From the NCBI RefSeq assembly GCF_029224025.1, contig NZ_CP119392.1, positions 2,689,001 through 2,753,000 of the forward strand: 64,000 nt of DNA, written 5' to 3'. A program made the translations under genes and the position numbers. Position 1 is the first letter of the stretch, and each line of letters opens with the position of its first letter. This stretch comes from Rhodanobacter sp. AS-Z3. Its GTDB lineage: Bacteria; Pseudomonadota; Gammaproteobacteria; Xanthomonadales; Rhodanobacteraceae. The notes below the pieces were generated by a model. It was given only the letters and a program-made list of their open reading frames with translations. It made no database searches and was not told the DNA's origin. Of this stretch, positions 35,889-44,183 are shown one piece after another.

Positions 35889-37229
35889 TTACCCGCGTTC
35901 GAACAAGGCAATCGACTCGACGTGCGCGGTGTGCGGAAACATGTCCATCACACCGGCCGAGACGAGTTTGAAGCCGTGCTGGTTGACCAGGATGCCGGCG
36001 TCGCGCGCCAGCGAGGCGGGATGGCAGGAAACGTACACGATGCGTTTGGTCTGCTTGTGCGGCAGGTAGTCCAGCACCTTGTCGGCGCCCGCGCGCGGAG
36101 GATCGAGCAACAGCTTGTCCCACGGCTGCCGCGCCCAGTCGGTGTGGCGCTGGTCTTCGAACAGGTTGGCAACATGGAACTTCGCGTTGTCGATACCGTT
36201 GCGCGCGGCGTTTTCGGCAGCGCGTTCGACCAAGCCATGCTCACCTTCCACGCCAACCACTTCGGCGACACGGCGGGCGATCGGCAGGGTGAAGTTGCCG
36301 AGGCCACAGAACAAGTCGAGCACACGATCGGTGGGCTGCGGATCAAGCAGTTCCATCGCCCGCGCCATCATCAACTGGTTCATGCCGGCGTTGACCTGCA
36401 CAAAATCCAGTGGCTGGAATTCCAGTTCCACATCGGCAAAACGGGCGTCGTCGCTGGCAATGCGGAACGCCAGCCGCGGGCTCTCCGGCCATAGCGGATG
36501 CACGCTGCTGACGCTGCCAGGTTGCAGGTAGATCGCGAAACCGTGCTGCTGGCCGAAGGCAAGCAGTTCCGCCTGATCACGCTCGCTCAGCGGCTGCATG
36601 TGACGAAACACCAGCGCCATCAGGTCGTCGCCGGCAGCGAACTCGATCTGCGGAATCGTGTCGGCCGCATCCATCGTGGCGATCAACTCGGCCAGCAGGC
36701 CGACCTTGGGGCCGAGTGACGGATGCATGACTTCACAGCGCTGGATCGGCGTGACGAAGCGCGGGTTCTGCTCTTCGCGAAAGCCGACCAGCACGCTGCC
36801 TTTCTTCGCCACATTGCGAACGGACAGCCGGCCCTTGCGACGATAACCCCACGGCTCGGCGGTGAGCGGCGGTAGCCACGAGCCTGACGTGACCTTGCCG
36901 ATGCGCTCGAAATTTTCGGCCAGCACGCGTTGCTTGGCGGCGATCTGCGAGGGCGCATCCAGATGCTGCAATGAGCAGCCGCTGCACAGCGCGAAGTGCT
37001 GGCACAGCGGCTCGACCCGGTGCGGCGAGGCGGTGATCACCTCGACCACTTCGGCCTCGTCGAAATGGCGATGACGCTTGCGCAGTTTCGCCATCACCGT
37101 CTCGCCGAGCAGGCCGCCGCTGACAAAAACCGTCTTGCCGTCGATCCGCGCCACGCCGCGGCCATCATGGCCGAGGTCGGTGATGTGAGCCTCGAACGGC
37201 TTGGGCGACACGGAGTTGGATCGGGACAT
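35889..37229 (-). CDS. rlmD: 23S rRNA (uracil-1939 C5)-methyltransferase
   Basis: A 446-aa RlmD/RumA homologue. An N-terminal TRAM domain (about 10-65) precedes iron-sulfur ligands Cys76, Cys82 and Cys85 (CQHFALCSGC), with the fourth Cys in RCEVMH. The SAM-binding part has LDLFCGLGNFTLPIAR, LLLDPPRAGAD and the catalytic YVSCHPASLARD. It methylates U1939 in 23S rRNA. Six bp separate it from the CYTH gene. Confidence 0.95.
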   Translation of the reverse strand: MSRSNSVSPKPFEAHITDLGHDGRGVARIDGKTVFVSGGLLGETVMAKLRKRHRHFDEAEVVEVITASPHRVEPLCQHFALCSGCSLQHLDAPSQIAAKQRVLAENFERIGKVTSGSWLPPLTAEPWGYRRKGRLSVRNVAKKGSVLVGFREEQNPRFVTPIQRCEVMHPSLGPKVGLLAELIATMDAADTIPQIEFAAGDDLMALVFRHMQPLSERDQAELLAFGQQHGFAIYLQPGSVSSVHPLWPESPRLAFRIASDDARFADVELEFQPLDFVQVNAGMNQLMMARAMELLDPQPTDRVLDLFCGLGNFTLPIARRVAEVVGVEGEHGLVERAAENAARNGIDNAKFHVANLFEDQRHTDWARQPWDKLLLDPPRAGADKVLDYLPHKQTKRIVYVSCHPASLARDAGILVNQHGFKLVSAGVMDMFPHTAHVESIALFERG

Positions 37230-37306
37230 GGGTTCGCGTTGGCTGATGGCTGGCAGACGATTATCCCAGATCAGCCCGCATCACGCCCCGTGACGCCCTG
37301 CCCGGC

Positions 37307-37906
37307 TCATTTTTTCTGCCACGCACCGCCGGCATTCTGGTAGTACCAGCCCGCACGCGCCTTCTCGATCCACGTTTTGGCGAAGGTGCCACGGATCTGC
37401 GATTCCCACTCGGGGTGGTTGTTGGCGTTGGCGATTTCGCGGTACAGCGCGTTGCGATCGCGATTTTCGTCGGCAATCGTGGCATTGGCCTGCGCGCGGG
37501 CGCTCAGCGGCACCTTGGCCGCATCACGCATGGCGACCATGCCGTCGTGGGTGAAGCCGGCCGCGCCACTGTCCAGCAGATCGCCCAGCGCACCCTGGAA
37601 ACGGCCATGCATGCGCGCACGAATCGCTTCGGCAGCTGCGGTCTGGATCTGGATATTCGGCACGTCACCGGCGTGTGCTGCCGGTATCAGCAGGTCCAGC
37701 AGCATCGCCGACGGCTGCGTGACAGCGGCTTCCGGCTTCGGGTTCTTCGGCGCTGGAGTCGCAGGAGTCGCCTGATCCAGCACATTGCCGATGAACTTGT
37801 CGGCCGCCTTCTGCGCTGCCGCTTCGGGGAAGTAGACGTTGATCGTGACGCAACCGACCAACGCCATGGCCAGGGCGGTCAGAATGACGTAGAGGAGTTT
37901 GCGCAT
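37307..37906 (-). CDS. Lipoprotein with YnbE-like head and YdbL (DUF1318) domain
   Basis: A 199-aa lipoprotein. A signal peptide with lipobox ALVGC (Cys about 19) is followed by VTINVYFPEAAAQKAADKFI, resembling small YnbE lipoproteins, then a Pro/Ala linker and a DUF1318/YdbL domain (NRDRNALYREIANANN, KARAGWYYQNAGGAWQKK at the end). In E. coli ydbH, ynbE and ydbL are separate; here two parts appear on one chain downstream of the YdbH-type gene (47-bp gap). E. coli YdbH-YnbE bridges the envelope for lipid transport and YdbL modulates it. The ATG at 37906 has GGAG upstream. Confidence 0.8.
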   Translation of the reverse strand: MRKLLYVILTALAMALVGCVTINVYFPEAAAQKAADKFIGNVLDQATPATPAPKNPKPEAAVTQPSAMLLDLLIPAAHAGDVPNIQIQTAAAEAIRARMHGRFQGALGDLLDSGAAGFTHDGMVAMRDAAKVPLSARAQANATIADENRDRNALYREIANANNHPEWESQIRGTFAKTWIEKARAGWYYQNAGGAWQKK

Positions 37907-37953
37907 GATGAGCTCCAGTAGTTGATGAGGGTTGTTGCCAATCCGCCGTTCGC

Positions 37954-39975
37954 TCAACGAACTTGCGGAGTCTCTCCGTGAATGGCGTCCTGCAAGCGCT
38001 TGACCAGAGTTGGCCAATCGACCTGGGTCAGGTGGCCAATCACTTGCAGTCGCGGCAAACCACTGCCTTCGACGATAGTGTAGCCATCGTCGCTGCTATC
38101 CAGCCCGCCCATCTGGCAAACCGTACCGTGCAGCCGGCAGTTCAGGCCGATCCGTTTGTAACCAAACGTCTTGAACAATTTCAGTACGGCGCCCTGCAGG
38201 CCGGCGGCAATTCCGCCGCCGCCCACCGAGGTGAGGTTGTTCACCGCGCGTTGGCTGATCCGGCCGCCGCCGTCGGCCAGCAGGCTGGCGTTGAAGGCCA
38301 CCGGATTCCAGTTGACCAGGCGCAAGTCGTTGATGAAGCCGTCCAGCGGCCCACTGATGCTGCCGAAGTCGAACACGCTGGTGATCGCGCCAAGGTCCAA
38401 CTGCTTCAACGCGATGTCCCCGGTCAGCACCGGCGTCGGGCCGAACGGTTGCTGCAACGAAAGACGGGTGATGTCGACGAAGCCGCCAAACAGGTTGGCG
38501 GACAGACCACCGGCCAGTTCGAAGCGATCATCGACCCAGCGCAGCGAAGGGATAGCTCCGCCCAGAGTGCCCGGAAATGCCGGCCACCCCATCGCCTTGC
38601 TGAAGCTGGCCATATCGATGCCGGTCAGCACCATCGAGGCCGCCAGCCGCTGGCCTTGGGCGGCCGCCGGGCGCCAGTCGAGTTGACCCACTTGCAATTG
38701 CCCCTGCAACACCGGCACTCGCAACGTTTGCTGGAGACTCAAGGTGCCGGCGCGACTCTGCCAGTGTGAAGTGGCTGCCCCATTTGATATCCGGTAGAAC
38801 TGCAGGGTATGCCAACCCAGCGTGGTGGCGGGTTGATCGCCTTCCAACGTCCAGTCCAGGCCGCCTTGCAGATCGTCAATGGCTACTCGCCCGTCCGCAT
38901 CAGCCAGGCTCAAGCCGGCCGCGTCGAAACTGAAACTGCGCGGACCGTCCGCTCGCAAATCGAGGCTCGCATTCAGACGCCCCGCGATGTGCATGTCACG
39001 CAACCCCAGCGTTGCCAACCAGGCCTGGCCGTAGCGCTGATAGGCTGCCGGGAAATCCGCGCGCAGATGATCCAGCCGCAGGGTTTTCAACTCACCCTTC
39101 GCATCGAACGCCATCGCACCGTAGAGTTGCAAGGCGTCGGCATCATTGATGCGCAGGCGACTGAGTTCGATGGCGCCGTTTTGCGCATCGGCGTGCAAGC
39201 CCAGTTGCACCGGATGATCGGGCAGCTTGGCGTAGAGCGGCCCCAGCAACAGTTCGCCCCCACGCAGGCTGGCGTCCAGGTCGATGCTGGCGACGCGGCC
39301 GGTGGTGTCGAGACTGAAACGTCCGTTGCCGGCCAGTCCCTGAGCCGCCAGCGTGCCGGACGGGGTGTCGAAGCCGGTGTCAGCCAGGGTGAACTGCCCC
39401 GACGATTGCACGCCCCGATCACGCAAATCCAGCGCCAACTCGGCTTTCAGTCGCCCGGCTGTCGGTCGCCCCGACCACACGGTGCCCAGCAGCCCCCGCA
39501 ACCAGCCCGCCGGAAGGTTCTCCACGCTGATCTGCGCATGGGTGGGCTGGTCCAGCGGCAACCAGGCATTCGCATTTGCCTTGCCCTGCTGGATATCGAT
39601 CAGCAAGGTGTTTGCCTCACTACTGATCTGCACATTCACCTGCGCGTCGCTGAGTGCTCCGCCGGGCGCGCCTGCGAGGCGCAACTTGCCGTCCAGGGTC
39701 CAGCGAAGTCGTTCATCACGCTGCACGCGGCCATCCAGAGTCAGCCCAAGGTGCTGCCAGCCCATCGCCGGGATGTCCGCCTGCGCGGCGCGCAATTGCA
39801 CGCTGATTCCACCTGCCGCGTCGCTGCCGATACGCAGGCTTGCCGCCTGCAGCCGAACACCCGGAACCGAGATCGACTTGGCGGTCAGCAGCACATCCGC
39901 GCGCGCGGGTGCTGCCCGACCGATGCCGAACAGCAGGCAACAACAGATCAACAGATGGCTTGAAGTCGGACGCAT
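37954..39975 (-). CDS. YdbH-type AsmA-like intermembrane transport protein
   Basis: A 673-aa protein with an N-terminal hydrophobic segment (about 7-26) followed by long beta-rich, glycine/leucine-rich sequence of the AsmA/TamB-like type. The C-terminal 150 residues (GDIALKQLDLGAITSVFDFGSISGPLDGFI, DGGGRISQRAVNNL) are the most conserved part of YdbH proteins. In E. coli these form a hydrophobic groove that carries phospholipid between membranes. It is probably co-transcribed with the YnbE/YdbL-like gene. The start MRPTSSHLLICC excludes an upstream extension that lies antisense to the next gene. Confidence 0.82.
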   Translation of the reverse strand: MRPTSSHLLICCCLLFGIGRAAPARADVLLTAKSISVPGVRLQAASLRIGSDAAGGISVQLRAAQADIPAMGWQHLGLTLDGRVQRDERLRWTLDGKLRLAGAPGGALSDAQVNVQISSEANTLLIDIQQGKANANAWLPLDQPTHAQISVENLPAGWLRGLLGTVWSGRPTAGRLKAELALDLRDRGVQSSGQFTLADTGFDTPSGTLAAQGLAGNGRFSLDTTGRVASIDLDASLRGGELLLGPLYAKLPDHPVQLGLHADAQNGAIELSRLRINDADALQLYGAMAFDAKGELKTLRLDHLRADFPAAYQRYGQAWLATLGLRDMHIAGRLNASLDLRADGPRSFSFDAAGLSLADADGRVAIDDLQGGLDWTLEGDQPATTLGWHTLQFYRISNGAATSHWQSRAGTLSLQQTLRVPVLQGQLQVGQLDWRPAAAQGQRLAASMVLTGIDMASFSKAMGWPAFPGTLGGAIPSLRWVDDRFELAGGLSANLFGGFVDITRLSLQQPFGPTPVLTGDIALKQLDLGAITSVFDFGSISGPLDGFINDLRLVNWNPVAFNASLLADGGGRISQRAVNNLTSVGGGGIAAGLQGAVLKLFKTFGYKRIGLNCRLHGTVCQMGGLDSSDDGYTIVEGSGLPRLQVIGHLTQVDWPTLVKRLQDAIHGETPQVR

Positions 39976-40020
39976 GTAGGGCCATTCTGCCAAATCAAGC
40001 TGAACGAAAAGGAATTCGTC

Positions 40021-40758
40021 ATGAGCAGCCGTCTTGCCAACACCGCTTTCGAGCCCGTCTCCATGCCTCGCCCACGCGTACTCGTTGCCGATGACGACCC
40101 TGGCAGTTGCCGCTTTCTCCGCGATGGCCTGAGTTCGATGGGAGCCGAGGTGGAGGCCTGCTTGGACGGCAGCGCGGCGCTGCAACGCGCGACCAGCGAG
40201 TCTTTCGATCTGTTGCTGCTGGACTGCCGCATGCCCGGCGCCGGTGCCCTGCAAATCTTGCAAACCTTGCGCGCCGACGTGCAGGCGTGCTCCGCCGACA
40301 GCATGGCCGTGGCCACCAGCGCGGAGCTGGCGGCAGGGATGCGCCAGTCGCTGCTGGACGCCGGCTTCAGCGAAGTACTGCTCAAACCCTGTGGACTGAC
40401 CGAATTGCGCACAGTGCTGGCGCTGGTGCCGACGGAACACCGCAATGCCAGCGTGCTGGATGACCAGGCCGCTTTGAATACCACCGGTGACGTTGGCACC
40501 ATGCGCGCCTTGCGACTGCTGCTGCGCGAAGAACTGGCCTTGTTGCAGCGAGAGCTGGATACGTTGAGCCGGGACCCCCATGCCCTCAGCGAGCGCCTGC
40601 ACCGTTTGCGTTCGTCCTGCGGGTTCTGCGGTGCCCGCGCGCTGTCACGGCAGACTGTGTTGTTGCAGCAACAACTGCAGCAAGCCGTCGGCGGCAGCGC
40701 CGCTCTCACCCGGTTTCGGCGCGCCCTGCTGGCTACCTTGCAGGCATTGGACGCTTAG
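40021..40758 (+). CDS. Receiver-Hpt two-domain phosphorelay protein
   Basis: A 245-aa protein. Residues 18-135 form a receiver domain (Asp24-26 acidic pocket, phosphoacceptor Asp in LLLLDCRMPG, Lys in LLKPCG). Residues about 160-240 are helical and contain LHRLRSSCGFCGARALS, matching the Hpt signature HxLRSSxxxxGA. No DNA-binding or catalytic output is present, so it is probably a phosphotransfer intermediate. AAGGA lies 7 nt before the ATG. No kinase gene is adjacent. Confidence 0.82.
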   Translation: MSSRLANTAFEPVSMPRPRVLVADDDPGSCRFLRDGLSSMGAEVEACLDGSAALQRATSESFDLLLLDCRMPGAGALQILQTLRADVQACSADSMAVATSAELAAGMRQSLLDAGFSEVLLKPCGLTELRTVLALVPTEHRNASVLDDQAALNTTGDVGTMRALRLLLREELALLQRELDTLSRDPHALSERLHRLRSSCGFCGARALSRQTVLLQQQLQQAVGGSAALTRFRRALLATLQALDA

Positions 40759-40857
40759 CTTTTCGGCGGATCGACGCCGCGGCCGGCCGCTGATTGGGTA
40801 CCTTCTGCCAACTACACGGCCTTGCGCCATGCCGCCATCCGCCGTGTACGCCTGCGA

Positions 40858-41604
40858 TCAGTCAGACTGGTTCGGTGACGGATTGCGCGAAGGCTGGCTG
40901 CGCGACACCGCCATGGCCAACACCCGCCAGGCCCGCAATTCTCCGCCGCCCAGGTGAAAACGGATCACCCCGCGAATCATGTCACGCAGGGCTTTCAATC
41001 CGTAGGCGTCGGGCAGGACATCGGCCTCCAGTGCCAGCAGATCGCTGCCGCGAATTGCATGCGGACTGCTCGCGGGGCAGCGCGTGGCACCCTGCTCGAC
41101 CTCGTATCGATAGCTTGATTCGGGGTCCAGCAGCTCGCCGGATGCGGCGTCGAACTGCAGCTGCAGACCGTAACCGGTGGTCTCCAGCAGATCGCGCTCG
41201 AAACGCCGCAGGGTCCAGCCCAGCGACTCGCCCAGGGCCAGCCGTTGCACGGTCAGCGCATACGCATCGAATAGTGGTGGAGAGCCATCCTGACGCGCAG
41301 TCAGGCGCACCACCAGTTCGTTGAGATAGAGCCCGGCCAGACCGGCGTCACCGGTCAGCCGCGCCGGCGTGCCCACCGACTCGACTGCGGTCAGCGTGGC
41401 CATCTCGCCACGTAGCAGCAAGTCCACGCTCAGCGCCTGGAACGGCTCCAGTTGGGCCCGACGCAGCCGAGAACGTTCACCGCGCACCCCACGCGCCACC
41501 ACGCCAAGCCGGCCATGTTCGCGGCTCAGGCATTCCAGCAGCAGCGACGTCTCGCGGTAGGGACGCGCATGCAGCACATAAGCAGGTTGCTGTTCGATGC
41601 GCAT
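40858..41604 (-). CDS. recO: DNA repair protein RecO
   Basis: A 248-aa RecO: N-terminal OB fold starting MRIEQQPAYVLHARPYRETSLLLECLSREHG, then a helical domain (RRFERDLLETTGYGLQLQFD). It helps RecR load RecA on SSB-coated DNA and anneals strands. It is the last gene of the era-recO cluster but is separated from era by 275 bp holding a G-rich repeat array. Confidence 0.92.
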   Translation of the reverse strand: MRIEQQPAYVLHARPYRETSLLLECLSREHGRLGVVARGVRGERSRLRRAQLEPFQALSVDLLLRGEMATLTAVESVGTPARLTGDAGLAGLYLNELVVRLTARQDGSPPLFDAYALTVQRLALGESLGWTLRRFERDLLETTGYGLQLQFDAASGELLDPESSYRYEVEQGATRCPASSPHAIRGSDLLALEADVLPDAYGLKALRDMIRGVIRFHLGGGELRAWRVLAMAVSRSQPSRNPSPNQSD

Positions 41605-41610
41605 GAGTCA

Positions 41611-41743
41611 GGGGAACGGGGAACCGGGAACGGGGAACGGGGAACGGGGAACGGGGAACGGGGAACGGGGAACGGGGAACGGGGAACGGGGAACGGGGAA
41701 CGGGGAACGGGGAACGGGGAACGGGGAACGGGGAACGGGGAAG
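41611..41743. repeat. 7-bp tandem repeat (GGGGAAC), about 19 units
   Basis: Eighteen full GGGGAAC units plus a partial one run from 41611; the third unit is CGGGAAC. On the plus strand each unit provides a G4 tract with 3-nt spacing, ideal for G-quadruplexes. The array starts 7 bp upstream of the recO ATG, between era and recO. Open frames across it are an artefact of its period. Confidence 0.97.
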
Positions 41744-41847
41744 AGCATAGAGGGCTGGGGTCATCACGCAAGCAAAAATGCGTGATCTCACCTTGATTAA
41801 TTCCACTGAGCCAGCAAGCTCAGCACAACCCGGACTATACGTTACCC

Positions 41848-41871
41848 GTTCCCTGTTCCCTGTCCCCTGTT
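41848..41871. repeat. Short degenerate inverted copy of the 7-bp repeat
   Basis: GTTCCCTGTTCCCTGTCCCC and the next 4 bases form about three degenerate units in the opposite orientation, just after the era stop codon (era is leftward). With the main array they enclose about 105 bp. Confidence 0.75.
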
Positions 41872-41879
41872 GGCTGCCC

Positions 41880-42812
41880 TCAATCCGTATATCCGAATTT
41901 CTTGAGCATATTCTCGTCATCGACCCAGCCTTCGCGCACCTTCACCCACAACTTCAGGAACACCTTGCGCTCGAACATGCGCTCCATGTGGCGGCGGGCG
42001 TTGCTGCCGATGGCCTTGAGCTGGACGCCACCGTTGCCGATCACGATGGCTTTCTGGCCATCCCGTTCGACCCAGATGATGGCGTGGATTTCGGCAATGC
42101 CGTCGGGACGATCGGTGAACTGCTCGATCTCCACCGTGGTGGCATAGGGCAGCTCCTGGTCCAGCCGCAGCATCAGCTGCTCGCGGACCATTTCGGCGGC
42201 CAGGAAGCGCTCGCTGCGATCGGTGACCTCATCTTGGCCGAACACCGGCGGACCCACCGGCAGGCGCTTCAGAATCGCCTGTTCCAGTTCTTTCAGACCC
42301 TGCTTTTTCAGCGCACTGATGTAATGGATTTCGTCATAGCTGTGCTTGGCCACCAGCTCGGTGACGAACGGCAGCATCACCGTCTTGTCCTTGTTGAGGT
42401 CGACCTTGTTGATCACCAGCAGGCGCGGCGAGGACTGCTCGACCAGCGCGGCGTAAAGTGCCTCGTCTTCATCGGTGAAGCGCCCGGCTTCGATCACCTG
42501 CACCACCAAGTCCACGTCGCTGATCGCTGAACGCGCCGCACGGTTCAGGCTGCGATTCATCGCACGCTTGGCGCCGCGATGCAGTCCGGGCGTGTCGACG
42601 TACATGATCTGCCCCGCATCATTGGTATTGATACCCAGGATGCGATGGCGGGTGGTCTGCGGCCGCGGGCTGATGATCGACAGGCGAAAACCGATCAGCG
42701 CGTTGAGCAGGGTCGACTTGCCGACGTTGGGGCGTCCGGCGAGCGCGACGGTGCCACAGCGAAAATCGTCGTGCGGCAGGCTGCCATCGGCAGAATCCAG
42801 TGGGTGCTTCAT
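41880..42812 (-). CDS. era: Ribosome-assembly GTPase Era
   Basis: A 310-aa GTPase with G1 GRPNVGKST, G2 region PQTTRHRILGI, G3 VDTPGLH, G4 NKVD and a C-terminal KH domain (IWVERDGQKAIVIGNGGVQLKAIG). It binds 16S rRNA during 30S assembly. The start MKHPLDSADG is chosen; 32 upstream in-frame codons look like intergenic sequence. rnc is upstream in the usual order. Confidence 0.96.
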   Translation of the reverse strand: MKHPLDSADGSLPHDDFRCGTVALAGRPNVGKSTLLNALIGFRLSIISPRPQTTRHRILGINTNDAGQIMYVDTPGLHRGAKRAMNRSLNRAARSAISDVDLVVQVIEAGRFTDEDEALYAALVEQSSPRLLVINKVDLNKDKTVMLPFVTELVAKHSYDEIHYISALKKQGLKELEQAILKRLPVGPPVFGQDEVTDRSERFLAAEMVREQLMLRLDQELPYATTVEIEQFTDRPDGIAEIHAIIWVERDGQKAIVIGNGGVQLKAIGSNARRHMERMFERKVFLKLWVKVREGWVDDENMLKKFGYTD

Positions 42813-42958
42813 GACTGAGGTACTCGGCAAGTCGAATGGCAAATCAGGTGGCAAGTGTAGTGCTTTGCCGCAAGTGGCACGTTGCAGACGGCGCGGGTGT
42901 CCCGGCACCAGGCCAGGCCAGGTCGGGTCAGCGTCCCGTGCACAACGGAACCACGAAT

Positions 42959-43618
42959 TCAGGCGGGGCGCTGTTGTTCCAGTAACTGGTTCAGCACGAT
43001 CTCGGCGGCGTCCTGTTCGGCTGCTCGCCGGCTGCCGCCATGCGCCTCGGCGACGAACGCCACCGGCTCAACTATGGTGCAGGTGACATCGAACGTCTTG
43101 GCGTGGTCCTCGCCGCGGCTGGCCACCAGTTCGTACTGCGGCAACGGCAGCCCCTTGGCCTGCAGCCATTCCTGCAGCCGCGTCTTGGCGTCCTTGGACG
43201 AACGATGCAAGGCGGCAATACGCTCGGCGAACAATCCGCGCACGGTGGCGCGACACGCATCGAAGCCACCGTCCAGAAAAACTGCCGCGAGGGTCGCCTC
43301 GAAGGCGTCGGCAAGGATCGATTCGCGCCGGAACCCGCCGCTTTTCAATTCACCCGTGCCCAGTTTGAGGCCATCACCCAGCTCCAGCTCTCGCGCCACC
43401 ACCGCCAGCGCCTGGCCGTTGACCAATTGTGCACGCAAGCGTGACAGCTCGCCTTCGCTGGCCTTGGGATGCACCTCATACAACATCTCGGCGATGATCG
43501 CGCCCAACAGCGCGTCACCGAGGAATTCCAGTCGCTCGTTATTGGGCTTGCCCATGCTGCGATGGGTCAGCGCCAGCTCGGCCAGCGCAGGGTCCCGGAA
43601 ACGGTAATTCAGATCCAA
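42959..43618 (-). CDS. rnc: Ribonuclease III
   Basis: A 219-aa RNase III with the signature NERLEFLGDALLG (residues 27-39), the second acidic site in DAFEATLAAVFLDGG and a C-terminal dsRNA-binding domain (DAKTRLQEWLQAKGLPLPQY, GGSRRAAEQDAAEIVL). It processes rRNA precursors. The start is a TTG, 3 nt after the DUF4845 stop; no ATG or GTG is available before the conserved part, so translation probably depends on coupling. Confidence 0.95.
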   Translation of the reverse strand: MDLNYRFRDPALAELALTHRSMGKPNNERLEFLGDALLGAIIAEMLYEVHPKASEGELSRLRAQLVNGQALAVVARELELGDGLKLGTGELKSGGFRRESILADAFEATLAAVFLDGGFDACRATVRGLFAERIAALHRSSKDAKTRLQEWLQAKGLPLPQYELVASRGEDHAKTFDVTCTIVEPVAFVAEAHGGSRRAAEQDAAEIVLNQLLEQQRPA

Positions 43619-43621
43619 AAG

Positions 43622-44005
43622 TCACTCACCCACATTGCCCTTGAGTGGAATGCTTTTCTCGAAATGCAGCAGGAAGTCGATGTTGTACATGAACGGAATA
43701 TCCTTGTCGTAAGCCACCTGCAGATCGCTGGCGCCCCCGGCATTCTTCTTGATCGTGATGTCCTCGGGACGAACCACGGCATCGTCCACGTACTGGAAGT
43801 CCATCTTGCGCAACAAGTCGCGACGTACCTCGTCCAGCGACTTGCCCGTTGTGCCTTCGCTGGCCAGTTGATCCATCGCCTTGACCACACCCATGTATTC
43901 GGAATACGAAGGGACCAGTTTCATCGCCATGTAGGCAAAGAAAGCGACTATTCCCAGAATGAACAGGAACCCGATCAGGGTTACACCCGACTGCTTCGAT
44001 TTCAT
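43622..44005 (-). CDS. DUF4845 membrane protein, pilin-like N-terminus
   Basis: A 127-aa protein with a type IV-pilin-like beginning (MKSKQSGVTLIGFLFILGIVAFFAYMAMKLVP) and a small C-terminal domain. The usual Glu at mature position 5 of pilins is a Gly (GVTLIG). DUF4845 proteins are typically encoded between lepB and rnc in gammaproteobacteria, as here; function unknown to me. The ATG at 44005 is preceded by GAGGGG at short spacing. Confidence 0.88.
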   Translation of the reverse strand: MKSKQSGVTLIGFLFILGIVAFFAYMAMKLVPSYSEYMGVVKAMDQLASEGTTGKSLDEVRRDLLRKMDFQYVDDAVVRPEDITIKKNAGGASDLQVAYDKDIPFMYNIDFLLHFEKSIPLKGNVGE

Positions 44006-44183
44006 AGTCCCCTCGCTATGCCGACTTTGCGGCTGGTTTTGCTGGTGAATGATGCGACTGCGCAACGGGCAGCTGAGCCGCCGTGCCGATTATGCCTGTG
44101 GATTCTCGCACTGTTGGCGATTATCTGTGCGACCCGTGGATCCGAACATGCCCCGACCTGCCAGCCTGCCCAGGCAAGCCCGC

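Noticed and set aside
38809..39963. 384-codon plus-strand frame
   Set aside because: It is antisense to the YdbH-type gene and full of Gln/Arg typical of reverse-complement shadows.
41611..41743. Possible CRISPR array
   Set aside because: Units are 7 bp, contiguous and without spacers, and no cas gene is present.
41452..41920. Open frames encoding GNGERGT-like and PFPVPRS-like peptide repeats
   Set aside because: They are translations of the 7-bp DNA repeat, which stays open in several frames because 7 is not a multiple of 3 and the unit lacks stops. No start signal supports them.
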